DNA of 64,000 nt from Candidatus Rokuibacteriota bacterium (GTDB lineage Bacteria; Methylomirabilota; Methylomirabilia; Rokubacteriales; CSP1-6), in NCBI GenBank assembly GCA_003221515.1, contig QHSI01000127.1:22447-86446 (forward strand), given 5' to 3'. Under the pieces are notes generated by a model. The model worked only from the letters and a program-made list of their open reading frames with translations. It did not search any database and had not been told where the DNA came from. Position numbers and translations under genes: made by a program. Positions 31,215 to 41,060 of this stretch are shown piece after piece (position 1 is the first letter of the stretch; each line of letters begins with the position of its first letter).

Positions 31215-31874
31215 CTATCGGGCCGCTCGCAGCGCCGCCAGCGGCGCGGTCCAGCCGACGATCCCGCCCTGGGCGCGGATCATCTCGAGCGTGGCCCGCT
31301 TGAACTCGGGGAAGTAGCTCTCGGTCGCGTCCTCGATCAGGAGGCACTCGTAGCCGCGGTCGTTCGCCTCGCGCATCGTCGTCTGCACGCACACCTCGGT
31401 GGTCACCCCGGCCAGCACTAGGTGCGTGACGCCGGCGTCGCGGAGCATCCCTTCGAGCGGCGTGGCCCAGAAGGCTCCCTTGCCCGGCTTCACGATGACC
31501 GGCTCCTCTGGCTCGGGCCGGAGCTCCGGCACGATGTCGTTACCCGGCTCGCCATCGACCAGGATCCGGCCCATCGGGCCCGCGTCCCCGATTCGGGCCT
31601 TCGGCGCGCCCCGTCGCCGCTTCGCCGGCGGGCAGTCGGTCAGGTCCGGCCGATGCCCCTCGCGCGTGTGGAGGACGCGGATCCCGCGGCTCCGGCACCA
31701 GGCGATCAGCTCGCGCACGGTGGGCACGATCGCGGCGAGGCGGCTCACGTCGTTGCCGAGCGCCTCGCCGAAGCCGCCGGGCTCGATGAAGTCGCGCTGC
31801 ATATCGATCACGACGAGCGCCGTGGTGGCCGGATCGAACGAGTATGCGGACGGCGCGGCGGCGACTACCAGCAT
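31215..31874 (-). CDS. isochorismatase-family cysteine hydrolase, triuret/biuret hydrolase-like
   Basis: The 219-residue member of the isochorismatase superfamily has the catalytic triad Asp24 (VVIDMQRDF), Lys in [10 protein letters not shown] and Cys in [11 protein letters not shown]. It also has [18 protein letters not shown] and [15 protein letters not shown]. These long motifs are shared with the biuret/triuret amidohydrolase branch rather than with true isochorismatases. It likely deaminates a small ureido compound. It is the last gene of the BmpA-type ABC operon, 10 nt after the ATPase. Compared with the second hydrolase in this operon it has a shorter N-terminus and different substrate-loop residues ([12 protein letters not shown]), suggesting a different substrate. 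Confidence 0.8.
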   Translation of the reverse strand: MLVVAAAPSAYSFDPATTALVVIDMQRDFIEPGGFGEALGNDVSRLAAIVPTVRELIAWCRSRGIRVLHTREGHRPDLTDCPPAKRRRGAPKARIGDAGPMGRILVDGEPGNDIVPELRPEPEEPVIVKPGKGAFWATPLEGMLRDAGVTHLVLAGVTTEVCVQTTMREANDRGYECLLIEDATESYFPEFKRATLEMIRAQGGIVGWTAPLAALRAAR

Positions 31875-31884
31875 GCCCGGCCGT

Positions 31885-33452
<1,568 letters not shown>

Positions 33453-33456
<4 letters not shown>

Positions 33457-34160
33457 GCGCGGCCCGCGAGCGCGTCGACGACGGCCGTGGACCGCGCGAC
33501 CGCGCCGAACACGCCGCCCTGCATCGTGACCATCTTGATCGCCGCCAGGTGGTTGCCGTGGTCGGTGGCGCCGGCGCAGTCCTCGAGCAGCAGACACTCG
33601 AAGCCGCGATCGTTGGCCTCCCGCATCGTCGTGTGCACGCACACGTCGGTCGTGATGCCCGTGAGCACGAGGTTGCGGATGCCGCGGGTCCGCAAGATCA
33701 GCTCGAGATCGGTGGCGCAGAACGAGCCTTTTCCAGGCTTGTCGATCACTGTCTCACCCGGCCCCGGGGCGAGGTCCGGAATGATCTCCCAGCCCGGCTC
33801 GCCGCGGACGAGGATGCGCCCGCGAGGCCCGGGGTCGCCGATACCGGCTCCGATACGGCGCGAGCGCCAGCGCTTGTTCGCCGGCAGGTCGGAGAGATCG
33901 GGCCGGTGCCCCTCGCGCGTGTGGATCACGTGGAAGCCTCCGGCCCGCATGACCCGCAGCACGGCCTGGATCGGCGCGATCGGCGCGCGGGTGAGCGACA
34001 GATCGTAGCCCATCGTGTCGACGTACCCGCCGACGCCGCAGAAATCGGTCTGCATATCGATGACCATCAGCGCCGTGTTCTCCGGCCGGAGGTCGCCGTC
34101 ATAAGGCCAGGGGTACGGATCGGCCTTCACGAAGCGCGTCGCCGTCGTCGCCGGTGCCAT
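33453..34160 (-). CDS. isochorismatase-family cysteine hydrolase, biuret hydrolase-like
   Basis: The 235-residue protein has Asp35 in [12 protein letters not shown], the Lys of [14 protein letters not shown] and the nucleophile Cys in [19 protein letters not shown]. The N-terminal [20 protein letters not shown] and the central [20 protein letters not shown] match, from memory, the biuret hydrolase (BiuH) branch, which converts biuret to allophanate and ammonia. The ATG at 34158-34160 has a good GAGGAG ribosome site. The gene sits inside an ABC importer operon, so the importer probably brings in its substrate. No allophanate hydrolase is in the window. Another small ureide or N-carbamoyl substrate is possible. 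Confidence 0.82.
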
Positions 34161-34253
34161 GCGTTCCACTCCTCTATTCGTCGCCGCGCCTCGGTCCCGC
34201 GGAGCCCCAGCCCCGCGACGGCCTGCGGCGCGCACGTCTCGTCGCCGCGCACG

Positions 34254-35174
34254 TCAGCGATTGATGCTCAGCTCGCCCGGCGCCCCGGCGAGCGTGCGCC
34301 GGGGGGAGCACGTGGCGATCATGATCCCCAGCGTCACCACGTAAGGCGCGGCGTTGAACAGATAGTACCCGGAGGTGATCCCGACCGACTGCAGCGCCGG
34401 CCCGACCGCGCCCGCTCCGCCGAACAGGAGCGCCGCGTAGAAGCAACGCATCGGCTTCCAGCGCGCGAAGATCACCAGCGCCACCGCCATCAACCCCTGC
34501 CCGCTCGAGAGCCCCTCGCTCCAGCTCCCTGGATAGTAGAGCGACAGGAACGATCCGCCGATCCCGGCCAGGAAGCCGCCGACGCCGGTGCAGAGCGTCC
34601 GCACGCGCGGCACCGCGTAGCCCATCGCACGCGCGGCGTCCGAGCTGTCGCCCACCGTCCGCACGATCAGCCCCCAGCGAGTGTTTCGGAACGCCCAGCC
34701 GAGTGAGACCGCGAGCCCGATCCCGATGAGAAAGAGCGGGTTCACCTCGAGCGCGGCCTGAACCTGGGGCGATCCGCTCCAGCCGCCGAGCGACATCGCG
34801 GGCAACGTCGGCGCCTTGGGTTGCACGTAGGGCTTGCCCAGGAAGAACGCGAGGCCGGTGCCGAAGAGCATCAGCCCGATGCCGACGGCGATGTCGTTCA
34901 CGCGCGGCAGGTTACAGACCAGCCCGTGGAGCAGACCGAGCACGAGCCCGGCGACACCGGCGCCGAGCACGCCGAGCCAGGGGCTGCCGGTGATGTAGGA
35001 CAACGCATAGCCGCTCATGGCGCCCATCACGAGGATGCCTTCGAGGCCGAGGTTGATCCGCCCGCTCTTCTCGGTGATGCACTCGCCCAGGCTCACGAAC
35101 AGAAACGGCGTGCTCACGCGGACGGCGCCGCCCAGCACGGCGATCGGCACACCCCACCAGCCGAGCTCGGTCAC
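34254..35174 (-). CDS. BmpA-type ABC importer permease 2
   Basis: The 306-residue permease has about 8-10 membrane helices and the branched-chain/nucleoside permease signature. TPFLFVSLGECITEKSGRIN near residue 20, GLEGILVMGAM and the EAA-like GDSSDAARAMGYAVPRVRTL are diagnostic of the YufQ/NupQ-type subunit. The GTG start lies 2 nt after the stop of permease 1. The gap of 93 bp before the hydrolase gene (34161-34253) holds a ribosome site and nothing else I can identify. Confidence 0.9.
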   Translation of the reverse strand: MTELGWWGVPIAVLGGAVRVSTPFLFVSLGECITEKSGRINLGLEGILVMGAMSGYALSYITGSPWLGVLGAGVAGLVLGLLHGLVCNLPRVNDIAVGIGLMLFGTGLAFFLGKPYVQPKAPTLPAMSLGGWSGSPQVQAALEVNPLFLIGIGLAVSLGWAFRNTRWGLIVRTVGDSSDAARAMGYAVPRVRTLCTGVGGFLAGIGGSFLSLYYPGSWSEGLSSGQGLMAVALVIFARWKPMRCFYAALLFGGAGAVGPALQSVGITSGYYLFNAAPYVVTLGIMIATCSPRRTLAGAPGELSINR

Positions 35175-35176
35175 GT

Positions 35177-36238
35177 TCAAGCCCTCTCGGGCCGAAAGAT
35201 CTTCAGCCGGCCGTACACGGTCTCGCTGGCCAGGATCAGCATGAAGGCGATGCCCTGCAGGACCAGCACGGTCGCGTCGGGCAGATCGAGCCGCCGCTGC
35301 AGCATGCCGCCGCTCGCCGAGATCCCGCCGACCAGCACGGCGACCGGCACGATCGCCAGCGGGTTCTGGCGGGCGATGAACGCCACGAGGATCCCGGCGT
35401 ATCCGTAACCGGCGATCAGCGAGGCGTTGGCGCTGCCGTGGACGGCCGCTACCTCGACCATACCGGCCAGACCCGCCGCCGCGCCGCCGAGGGCGCACGC
35501 GGCGAGCGCAATGGCGCCGACCGGGAGGCCGGCCAGCCGCGCCGCCCGGGCATTGCCGCCCACGATGCGCAGAGCGAACCCGTACGTCGTGTGCTTGACC
35601 AGCACGTACGTCACGAGACAGAAGACCAGGCCGAACCCGAGGCCCCAGTGCACGTCGAGCCCGGGGAGCGATCCCACCATGTTCGCGTCGCCGATGGGCG
35701 TGGTCGACGGCTTGTTGAGGCTCGCCGGATCCCGCAGCGGCCCCTCGACGAAGTGATTGAACACGGCGATCGCGATATACCCCAAGAGAAGGCTCGAGAT
35801 CGTCTCGTTCACGCCGCGGTACTGGCGCAACGCTCCGGCCAGCGCGATCCACGCGGCGCCAGCCAGCATGCCGGCGAGCGCCATCGCGAGCTTGACGCCG
35901 AGCGGTGGCACTCCGACCAGGAGATGTCCGACCACGGCGGCCGCCAGGCCCCCGAGCACGAGGGCCCCTTCCCCGCCGATCACCATCAGCCCGGCCTGGG
36001 CTGGCAACGCCACACAGAGCGCCGTGAGGATCAGCGGTGCGGCGCGCGCCAGCGTGTTCTGCCACGAGAACGCGCTGGCGAACGCCCCGCGATAGATGAG
36101 CTCGTAGACTTCGAGCGGATTCCGGCCGAGCCCGGCCATGGCGATCCCGAAGACGACCATCGCGGCAGCCAGCGCGCCGACCGGAATCGCGAGCGCTTCG
36201 GCGGATTGGCGGAGGCGACCGGACGGTCCAGACGCCAT
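35177..36238 (-). CDS. BmpA-type ABC importer permease 1
   Basis: The 353-residue permease of the YufP/NupP kind has about ten membrane helices. It carries FGIAMAGLGRNPLEVYELIY, GLMVIGGEGALVLGGLAAA, YRGVNETISSLLLGYIAI and the EAA-type loop RIVGGNARAARLAGLPV. It pairs with permease 2 to form the channel. It starts 9 nt after the binding-protein stop. The whole gene set is ordered binding protein, permease, permease, hydrolase, ATPase, hydrolase. Confidence 0.9.
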   Translation of the reverse strand: MASGPSGRLRQSAEALAIPVGALAAAMVVFGIAMAGLGRNPLEVYELIYRGAFASAFSWQNTLARAAPLILTALCVALPAQAGLMVIGGEGALVLGGLAAAVVGHLLVGVPPLGVKLAMALAGMLAGAAWIALAGALRQYRGVNETISSLLLGYIAIAVFNHFVEGPLRDPASLNKPSTTPIGDANMVGSLPGLDVHWGLGFGLVFCLVTYVLVKHTTYGFALRIVGGNARAARLAGLPVGAIALAACALGGAAAGLAGMVEVAAVHGSANASLIAGYGYAGILVAFIARQNPLAIVPVAVLVGGISASGGMLQRRLDLPDATVLVLQGIAFMLILASETVYGRLKIFRPERA

Positions 36239-36247
36239 GACGTCGCG

Positions 36248-37366
36248 TCAGACCTTGCCGATCACGCCCTCGGTGAGATAGTTCATCTGCTCTAGCACTG
36301 GCTCGGTCTGCTTCAACGCGGTCCCGCCGGCGATGACCGTCTTTCCGGTGTTGTCCTTCAGCGGGCCCTTGAAGATGACGTAGTCGCCCTTCAGCATCTG
36401 CGCCTTGACGGTGTCGGCGTTCTTGCGTCCGCCCTCGGCCACCGCCTTGCCGTAGGCGGACGTCCGCACGAACCCTTCCTTCAAGCCGCCGCGCATGAAG
36501 TTGACCATCGGCTTGCCGGCCATGGCGTCCTGGATGTGGGTCGTGTACGGCGTGACCCAGTTCCACTCGGCGCCGGTCAGGTACCCCTTCGGGGCCAGCG
36601 CGCTCTGGTTGGCGTGATAGCCGCACACGCGGATGCCGCGACGCTCCGCGGTCTCGACGACGACCTTCGGGCTGTCGACGTGACACGTGAGGACGTCGAC
36701 GCCCTGGTCGACGAGGCTGTTGGCCGCCTCGGCCTCCTTCACCGGCAGGGCCCAGTCGCCCGTGATGACGAGCAGCGTCGTGATCTTCGGATCGACGCTG
36801 CGCGCGCCGAGTGTGAACGCGTTGATGTTGCGCAGCACCTGGGGGATCGGCTTGGCGGCGATGAAGCCGAGCTTCTTGCTCTTGCTGGCGTGCCCGGCCA
36901 CGATGCCGCTGAGGTACAGGCACTCGTCGATGTAGCCGAAGTAGCTGCCGGTGTTCTTCGGGTGCTTGCCGTCGGTCCAGAGCCCGCCGCAGTGGGCGAA
37001 CCTCACCCTCGGATACTTCTCCGCCATCTTCAGCATGTGCGGATCGAAGTAGCCGAACGACGTCGGAAAGAGGAGCGTCGCGCCGTCCTGCTCGATCATC
37101 GAGCCCATGGTCTTCTGGACGTCCGTGGTCTCGGGCACCTTCTCCTGCTCGACGACGGACACCCCCGGCATCTTCTTCATGGCCGCCGCCGCCTGAGCCT
37201 GCGCCTGGTTGTAGCCGTAGTCGTCGCGCGGGCCGACGTAGATCACGCCCACGACGAGCTTGTCCGCCGCGTGGGCCGAGCGCGCGCCGTATGGCGCCAG
37301 CGCGCCGAGGGCGCCGGCCACGCCGAGTCGCTTCAGCACTTCACGACGGCCGATGAGGTCGATCAT
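36248..37366 (-). CDS. BmpA/PnrA-family substrate-binding protein, probable Tat substrate
   Basis: The 372-residue periplasmic binding protein starts GRREVLKRLGVAGALGAL, a twin-arginine-type signal, cleaved near AHAADKL. The mature part has VVGVIYVGPRDDYGYNQAQ, KTMGSMIEQDGATLLFPTSF, FIAAKPIPQVLRNINAFTLG and VDVLTCHVDSPKVVV, typical of the BMP/PnrA family that binds purine nucleosides or related heterocycles. There is no lipobox, so it is probably soluble in the periplasm. A strong AAGGAG site precedes the ATG. It is first in the operon and so gives the best clue to the ligand, which the hydrolases suggest is a ureido nitrogen compound. Confidence 0.9.
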   Translation of the reverse strand: MIDLIGRREVLKRLGVAGALGALAPYGARSAHAADKLVVGVIYVGPRDDYGYNQAQAQAAAAMKKMPGVSVVEQEKVPETTDVQKTMGSMIEQDGATLLFPTSFGYFDPHMLKMAEKYPRVRFAHCGGLWTDGKHPKNTGSYFGYIDECLYLSGIVAGHASKSKKLGFIAAKPIPQVLRNINAFTLGARSVDPKITTLLVITGDWALPVKEAEAANSLVDQGVDVLTCHVDSPKVVVETAERRGIRVCGYHANQSALAPKGYLTGAEWNWVTPYTTHIQDAMAGKPMVNFMRGGLKEGFVRTSAYGKAVAEGGRKNADTVKAQMLKGDYVIFKGPLKDNTGKTVIAGGTALKQTEPVLEQMNYLTEGVIGKV

Positions 37367-37504
37367 GATCCGCTCCTTTCGACGGTTGCCGGGCGCACGC
37401 CCAGCGTCCCAATGGCCCCTAAGCCTCGATTTCTACGAGACGACGCGCGGCGAGCGTACGGCCGCCGGGCTCGGAGTGCCTCGGGCGCGTGCACGACTGC
37501 TCAT

Positions 37505-38383
37505 TCAGCGAGCAGCTCTCGCCGGCCGCCGCAGCTTCCGGAGCGTCGCGAGGTTCCGGAGATCCGCGGTGGGCTCGGGCTCCTTCGGCGTCTCCAGCAC
37601 CTTCGGCACGCGCGTGAAGCGACGGTCGTTCATCAGGCTCCGGAACGCACGAAGCCCGAGGAAGCCACGGCCGATGTGCTCGTGGCGGTCGAGTCCCGAG
37701 CCGAGCCGCGCGCGCGCGTCGTTCAGGTGGAAGGCCAGGACCCGCCTCCGCCCCACCGTCGTCTCGCATTCGGTCATCGCCCGGCGGTATCCGGTCTCGG
37801 TGCGCAGATCGTAGCCGGCGGCGAAGAGATGACACGTGTCCACGCACACGCCGAGACGCTCGGGCCGGGCCGCGCGATCAATGAGGGTCGCCAGCTCGCC
37901 GAACGTCCGGCCGAGACTGTTGCCGCCGCCCGCGGTGTTCTCGAGCGCGACCTTCACCCGATAGCCGGCCGTGCGACCCAGCGTCTCGTCGAGCGCGGCG
38001 GTCACCCGGCGCAGCCCGACCTCGAGCCCGGCGCCCATGTGCGAGCCGGGATGGATGACCACGCACGAGAGCTCCAGGGCCTCGGCGCGCTCCAGCTCAT
38101 CGGTGAACGCCGAGACCGACTGAGCCCACGCGGCCGGGTCGGGGCTCGCGAGGTTGAGCAGATAGCTCGAGTGGGCGAAGCAGTGGCGGATGCCGGTGCG
38201 GCGCCGGGTCGCGCGGAACATTTGGACGTCCTCGGCGCCGAGTGCGTTCGCCGCCCACTGGCGCTGGTTCTTCAAGAAGATCTGCACGGCGCCGCAGCCG
38301 ACCGCGCGGCCCCGCTCGAGGGCCAGATGCAGGCCGCCCGCGATGGACATGTGGGCGCCGATCTCGTCCCTCCGCGTCAACAT
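37505..38383 (-). CDS. nfo: endonuclease IV (AP endonuclease)
   Basis: Nfo cleaves 5' of abasic sites in base-excision repair using three zinc ions. The 292-residue TIM-barrel protein has GAHMSIAGGLHLALERG, VQIFLKNQRQW, the Zn ligands in CFAHSSYLLNLASP, VVIHPGSHMG, VALENTAGGG, GVCVDTCHLFAAGYD, FHLNDAR and HEHIGRGFLG. The ATG at 38381-38383 is chosen. An ATG four codons upstream would leave only 22 bp to the divergent diiron-protein gene. The C-terminal end (TPKEPEPTADLRNLATLRKL) is as usual for the family. Confidence 0.93.
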   Translation of the reverse strand: MLTRRDEIGAHMSIAGGLHLALERGRAVGCGAVQIFLKNQRQWAANALGAEDVQMFRATRRRTGIRHCFAHSSYLLNLASPDPAAWAQSVSAFTDELERAEALELSCVVIHPGSHMGAGLEVGLRRVTAALDETLGRTAGYRVKVALENTAGGGNSLGRTFGELATLIDRAARPERLGVCVDTCHLFAAGYDLRTETGYRRAMTECETTVGRRRVLAFHLNDARARLGSGLDRHEHIGRGFLGLRAFRSLMNDRRFTRVPKVLETPKEPEPTADLRNLATLRKLRRPARAAR

Positions 38384-38417
38384 AGCGGCCACCATACCAC
38401 TTTGCTATTGTGTCGTT

Positions 38418-39389
38418 ATGGACCCATTCGCGATCCCCTCGACGTTCACGACGACGTTCGCGCTCGAGTACGGCGTCTCCGAGGTCGACATGCGGCGCCT
38501 CTACGAGAACGCCAAGCGCGACCAGTGGAACGCGACCCGGGACATCCCGTGGGCGGACGCACCTTCCCCCGATGGCCGTGTGATCGCCGACGAGCTCGTC
38601 GATATCTACGGCAGCCCGCTCTGGGATCGGCTGCCCGAGGCCGATCGCGTGGCGTTGAACCGCCACGTCGCCGCGTGGCGCCTCTCGGTGCTCATGCATG
38701 GCGAGCAGGGCGCGATGCTCGCCTGCAGCCAGATGGTGGATATCGTGCAGGGCGCCGACGCGAAGTTCTTCCAGGCGACGCAGGTGATGGACGAAGCCCG
38801 GCACAACGAGGTTCTCAGCCGCTACATCACCGATCGCCTCGACGGCCTCAAGTACCCGATGCCGGCCAACGAGCGCGACATCTTCGACTCGATCCTGTCG
38901 GAGAGCCGCTGGTACCTCAAGACGATCGCCCTGCAGCTGGTGGCCGAGACCTTCGCGGTGTCGCTGTTCAAGATGATGAGCGAGAGTGCGCGCGACCCGG
39001 TCCTCGGCACGGTCTGCAAGCGCATCCTGCAGGACGAGTCGCGCCACATGGGGTTCGGCATGCTGTCGCTGCCGAAGGTCGTGAGCGAGGCGTCCGAGGC
39101 GGAGCGCCGCGAGCTCGAGGATTACACGTGCTTCGCCCTGGAGAAGACGCTGCTGGGGTTCTTCCCGCTGGAGGCGTACCAGGACGCGGGGTTCAGCCCG
39201 GCCCAGATCGACGAGGCCAAGCGCTACCGGCGCGAGACAGCGGCTTCCAACGACTACGCGCCCTTCCGCAAGTACTTCAAGCGCGACCTGCACGGGTCGA
39301 TGGTCGCCAACCTGGCACGCCTCGGCCTCCTCACCGACCGCGTGCGGCCACGCCTCCAAAAGCTCGGCGTCACGCTGCCGGCGAGCTGA
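38418..39389 (+). CDS. R2/ferritin-like diiron oxidase family protein
   Basis: The 323-residue all-helical protein has two carboxylate-histidine pairs typical of ferritin-like diiron sites: Glu in HGEQGAM, E-X2-H in MDEARHNEV, Glu in VAETFAVSLF and E-X2-H in QDESRHMGFG. The spacing fits the R2 ribonucleotide-reductase-like or AurF-like oxidase fold rather than ferritin itself. No class I reductase large subunit is nearby and a class II enzyme is present, so an oxygenase or desaturase role is more likely than an RNR radical subunit. The substrate is unknown. It is divergent from nfo, and its 3' end overlaps the SRPBCC gene by 20 bp. Confidence 0.82.
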   Translation: MDPFAIPSTFTTTFALEYGVSEVDMRRLYENAKRDQWNATRDIPWADAPSPDGRVIADELVDIYGSPLWDRLPEADRVALNRHVAAWRLSVLMHGEQGAMLACSQMVDIVQGADAKFFQATQVMDEARHNEVLSRYITDRLDGLKYPMPANERDIFDSILSESRWYLKTIALQLVAETFAVSLFKMMSESARDPVLGTVCKRILQDESRHMGFGMLSLPKVVSEASEAERRELEDYTCFALEKTLLGFFPLEAYQDAGFSPAQIDEAKRYRRETAASNDYAPFRKYFKRDLHGSMVANLARLGLLTDRVRPRLQKLGVTLPAS

Positions 39390-39840
39390 CCGACCCGATC
39401 AGCGCCTCGAGTCGTCGCGTCCGATAGCGCCACATCGCCGCCAGCTGGCGGCCGACCAGCAACGCGTGCGCCACACGGCCGATCGGCCCGAGCGGGAGCC
39501 GGTAGGTCACCCGGTCCTCCATCCACGTCCCACCGTCGCCTTCCAGGAACCGATGCCGATGCTCCCACCGCGCGTAGGGCCCTCGCACCTGGACGTCGAC
39601 GAAACGGTAGGGCGGATCCCATTCGCGAATGAAGACGCGCCAGCCCACCGGGATGCCGAGCCACGACATCCGCAGATCGAGCACGTCCCCGGCCGAGAGC
39701 ACGTCGGGCGCGGTGAGCACCCGCAGATGGAACGAGGGCGGCGTGATCCGCACGAGGTTCGCGGGATCGGCGAAGAACTCGAAGACTTCGGGACGCGCCC
39801 CGGCGAGCCACACGCGCGACTCGAAGACGTAGTCGGCCAT
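39370..39840 (-). CDS. SRPBCC (START/polyketide-cyclase-like) family protein
   Basis: The 156-residue protein has the helix-grip fold pattern. It opens YVFESRVWLAGARPEVFEFF with FADPANLVRITPP, continues with beta strands around FIREWDPPYRFVDVQVRG and EHRHRFLEGDGGTWMEDRVTY, and ends in a long helix (ALLVGRQLAAMWRYRTRRLE). This matches the ligand-binding SRPBCC family often annotated as cell-division inhibitor SulA-like or cyclase/dehydrase. It probably binds a hydrophobic ligand. Its function here is unknown. Confidence 0.8.
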   Translation of the reverse strand: MADYVFESRVWLAGARPEVFEFFADPANLVRITPPSFHLRVLTAPDVLSAGDVLDLRMSWLGIPVGWRVFIREWDPPYRFVDVQVRGPYARWEHRHRFLEGDGGTWMEDRVTYRLPLGPIGRVAHALLVGRQLAAMWRYRTRRLEALIGSVSSPAA

Positions 39841-39863
39841 GACGCGCCGGCTATCATAGGCAG

Positions 39864-40793
39864 GTGCCCGGAACGAGTCAAACGCGTGCCTACGTCGCGC
39901 TCCTCCTGAGCGTGGCGCTCTGGGGCAGCTATCCGGCCACCGCGAAGCTCGCGCTCGTCGACTTCCCGCCCTTCTTCCTGGCCGCCGTCCGCTGCACGCT
40001 CGCGTCCTGTTTCCTGCTGATGCTCCTGGCTCGCTCGTCGAGCGACACCATCCGTGGACTCGGGCCAGGTGCCGCGGGAGTCTTCCTCGTTCTCGGCGCC
40101 GCCGGCATCTGGGGGTCGATGCAGTTCACGTACCTGGCGATCTACTACACGACCGCCGGCAACGCGGTCATCCTCCAGGCGGTGACGCCCGTGGTGGTGG
40201 CGCTCTTCGCGCGCGTCTACCTCGGCGAGCGGCTGCGCCGGGTCCAGTGGCTCGGCGTCAGTGCGTCGGTCTTCGGTGTGCTGCTGGTCATCACCCGTGG
40301 CCGCCTGGCGTTGCTCGAGCCCGCGGACCTGCACGTCGGGGACTTCATCACGCTGGCGTCACTGTGCAGCTGGGCCGTCTACACCGTCTACGGCAAGCGC
40401 GTCCTCGCGTCGTACTCTCCGCTGCTCGCGACGACCGCCGCGTACGTCATGGGCACGTTGCTGATCCTGCCGACCGCCATGGTGGTGGCGCCGCTGTTTC
40501 CTACGCCGCGGCTCGGATCGCTCACCGCATGGGCGGTCGTCGTCTATCAGGGAGTTCTGGGCGCGGTCGCGCACATCTGGTGGTACCGGGCGGTCCAGAT
40601 CGTGGGACCGAGTCAGGCCGCGATCTTCACCAACCTCCAGCCGATCGTCGGCATCGTCCTCGCGCCGCTCCTGGTGGGCGAGCGCATCGGCCTCTGGCAA
40701 ATCCTCGGCACCGCCTGCGTCTTGGTGGGCGTCGGCCTCACCACCCGCGCCCACCTCCGACCCGCCTCCCCAGAAAACAAAGACCCTCACTGA
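39864..40793 (+). CDS. EamA/DMT-family transporter
   Basis: The 309-residue protein has ten predicted membrane helices in two EamA repeats. The first runs from YVALLLSVALWGSYPATAKL to about residue 145. The second begins near FITLASLCSWAVYTVYGKRV and includes HIWWYRAVQIVGPSQAAIFT, then LQPIVGIVLAPLLVGERIG. It is a drug/metabolite exporter of unknown substrate. The GTG start at 39864 is 23 bp from the divergent SRPBCC start, with a TATCAT-like -10 between them. Downstream, 40794-40853 contains no gene on the plus strand, and the peroxiredoxin remnant faces it on the other strand. Confidence 0.9.
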   Translation: MPGTSQTRAYVALLLSVALWGSYPATAKLALVDFPPFFLAAVRCTLASCFLLMLLARSSSDTIRGLGPGAAGVFLVLGAAGIWGSMQFTYLAIYYTTAGNAVILQAVTPVVVALFARVYLGERLRRVQWLGVSASVFGVLLVITRGRLALLEPADLHVGDFITLASLCSWAVYTVYGKRVLASYSPLLATTAAYVMGTLLILPTAMVVAPLFPTPRLGSLTAWAVVVYQGVLGAVAHIWWYRAVQIVGPSQAAIFTNLQPIVGIVLAPLLVGERIGLWQILGTACVLVGVGLTTRAHLRPASPENKDPH

Positions 40794-40853
40794 GCAGGCG
40801 CGGCGGGAACAGAGCGCCAGAGACGGAGCCGGCTGCGAAATCGAGAAGGCGCA

Positions 40854-41060
40854 CTGGGTATTGGCCGCCTGAAAGTCGCTGACGCGCTTGTCGAAGGCAG
40901 GCATGCACTTGCTTCAGCCGGATGTCCAGTCCAGCGGATAGAAGAGAATGACCACGTTCTTTCCGCGGAAGTCGCTCAGGCTGACGTCCTTCAGTCCGAT
41001 GGTCTTAAGCCTAAAGCCCGGCGCGGAATCGCCGACGTTGAGTGTGTGGCTGTCGGTCAC
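40854..41060 (-). pseudogene. peroxiredoxin fragment with UGA at the peroxidatic Cys position (putative selenocysteine)
   Basis: Reading from the GTG at 41058-41060 gives VTDSHTLNVGDSAPGFRLKT, then VSLSDFRGKNVVILFYPLDW. This is a clear AhpC/TSA-type peroxiredoxin start. After TSG comes an in-frame TGA (40914-40916), and the same frame continues SKCMPAFDKRVSDFQAANTQ. Aligned to the family motif T-X-X-C, the TGA occupies exactly the catalytic cysteine at residue 49, as in selenocysteine peroxiredoxins. A weak hairpin (CUGCCU pairing with AGGCGG) lies 14-49 nt downstream. After residue 69 the homology stops, so about half the protein is missing. The gene is therefore either a decayed selenoprotein or one truncated by rearrangement. 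The start overlaps the MBL hydrolase stop as GTGA. Confidence 0.72.

Noticed and set aside
38418..39389. Class I ribonucleotide reductase small subunit NrdB
   Set aside because: No large subunit is nearby, a class II enzyme is encoded in the window, and only the generic diiron motifs match.
36536..39427. 963-codon plus-strand frame across bmpA, nfo and the diiron gene
   Set aside because: It is low-complexity Arg/Ala/Pro sequence running antisense to two well-identified genes and out of frame with a third.
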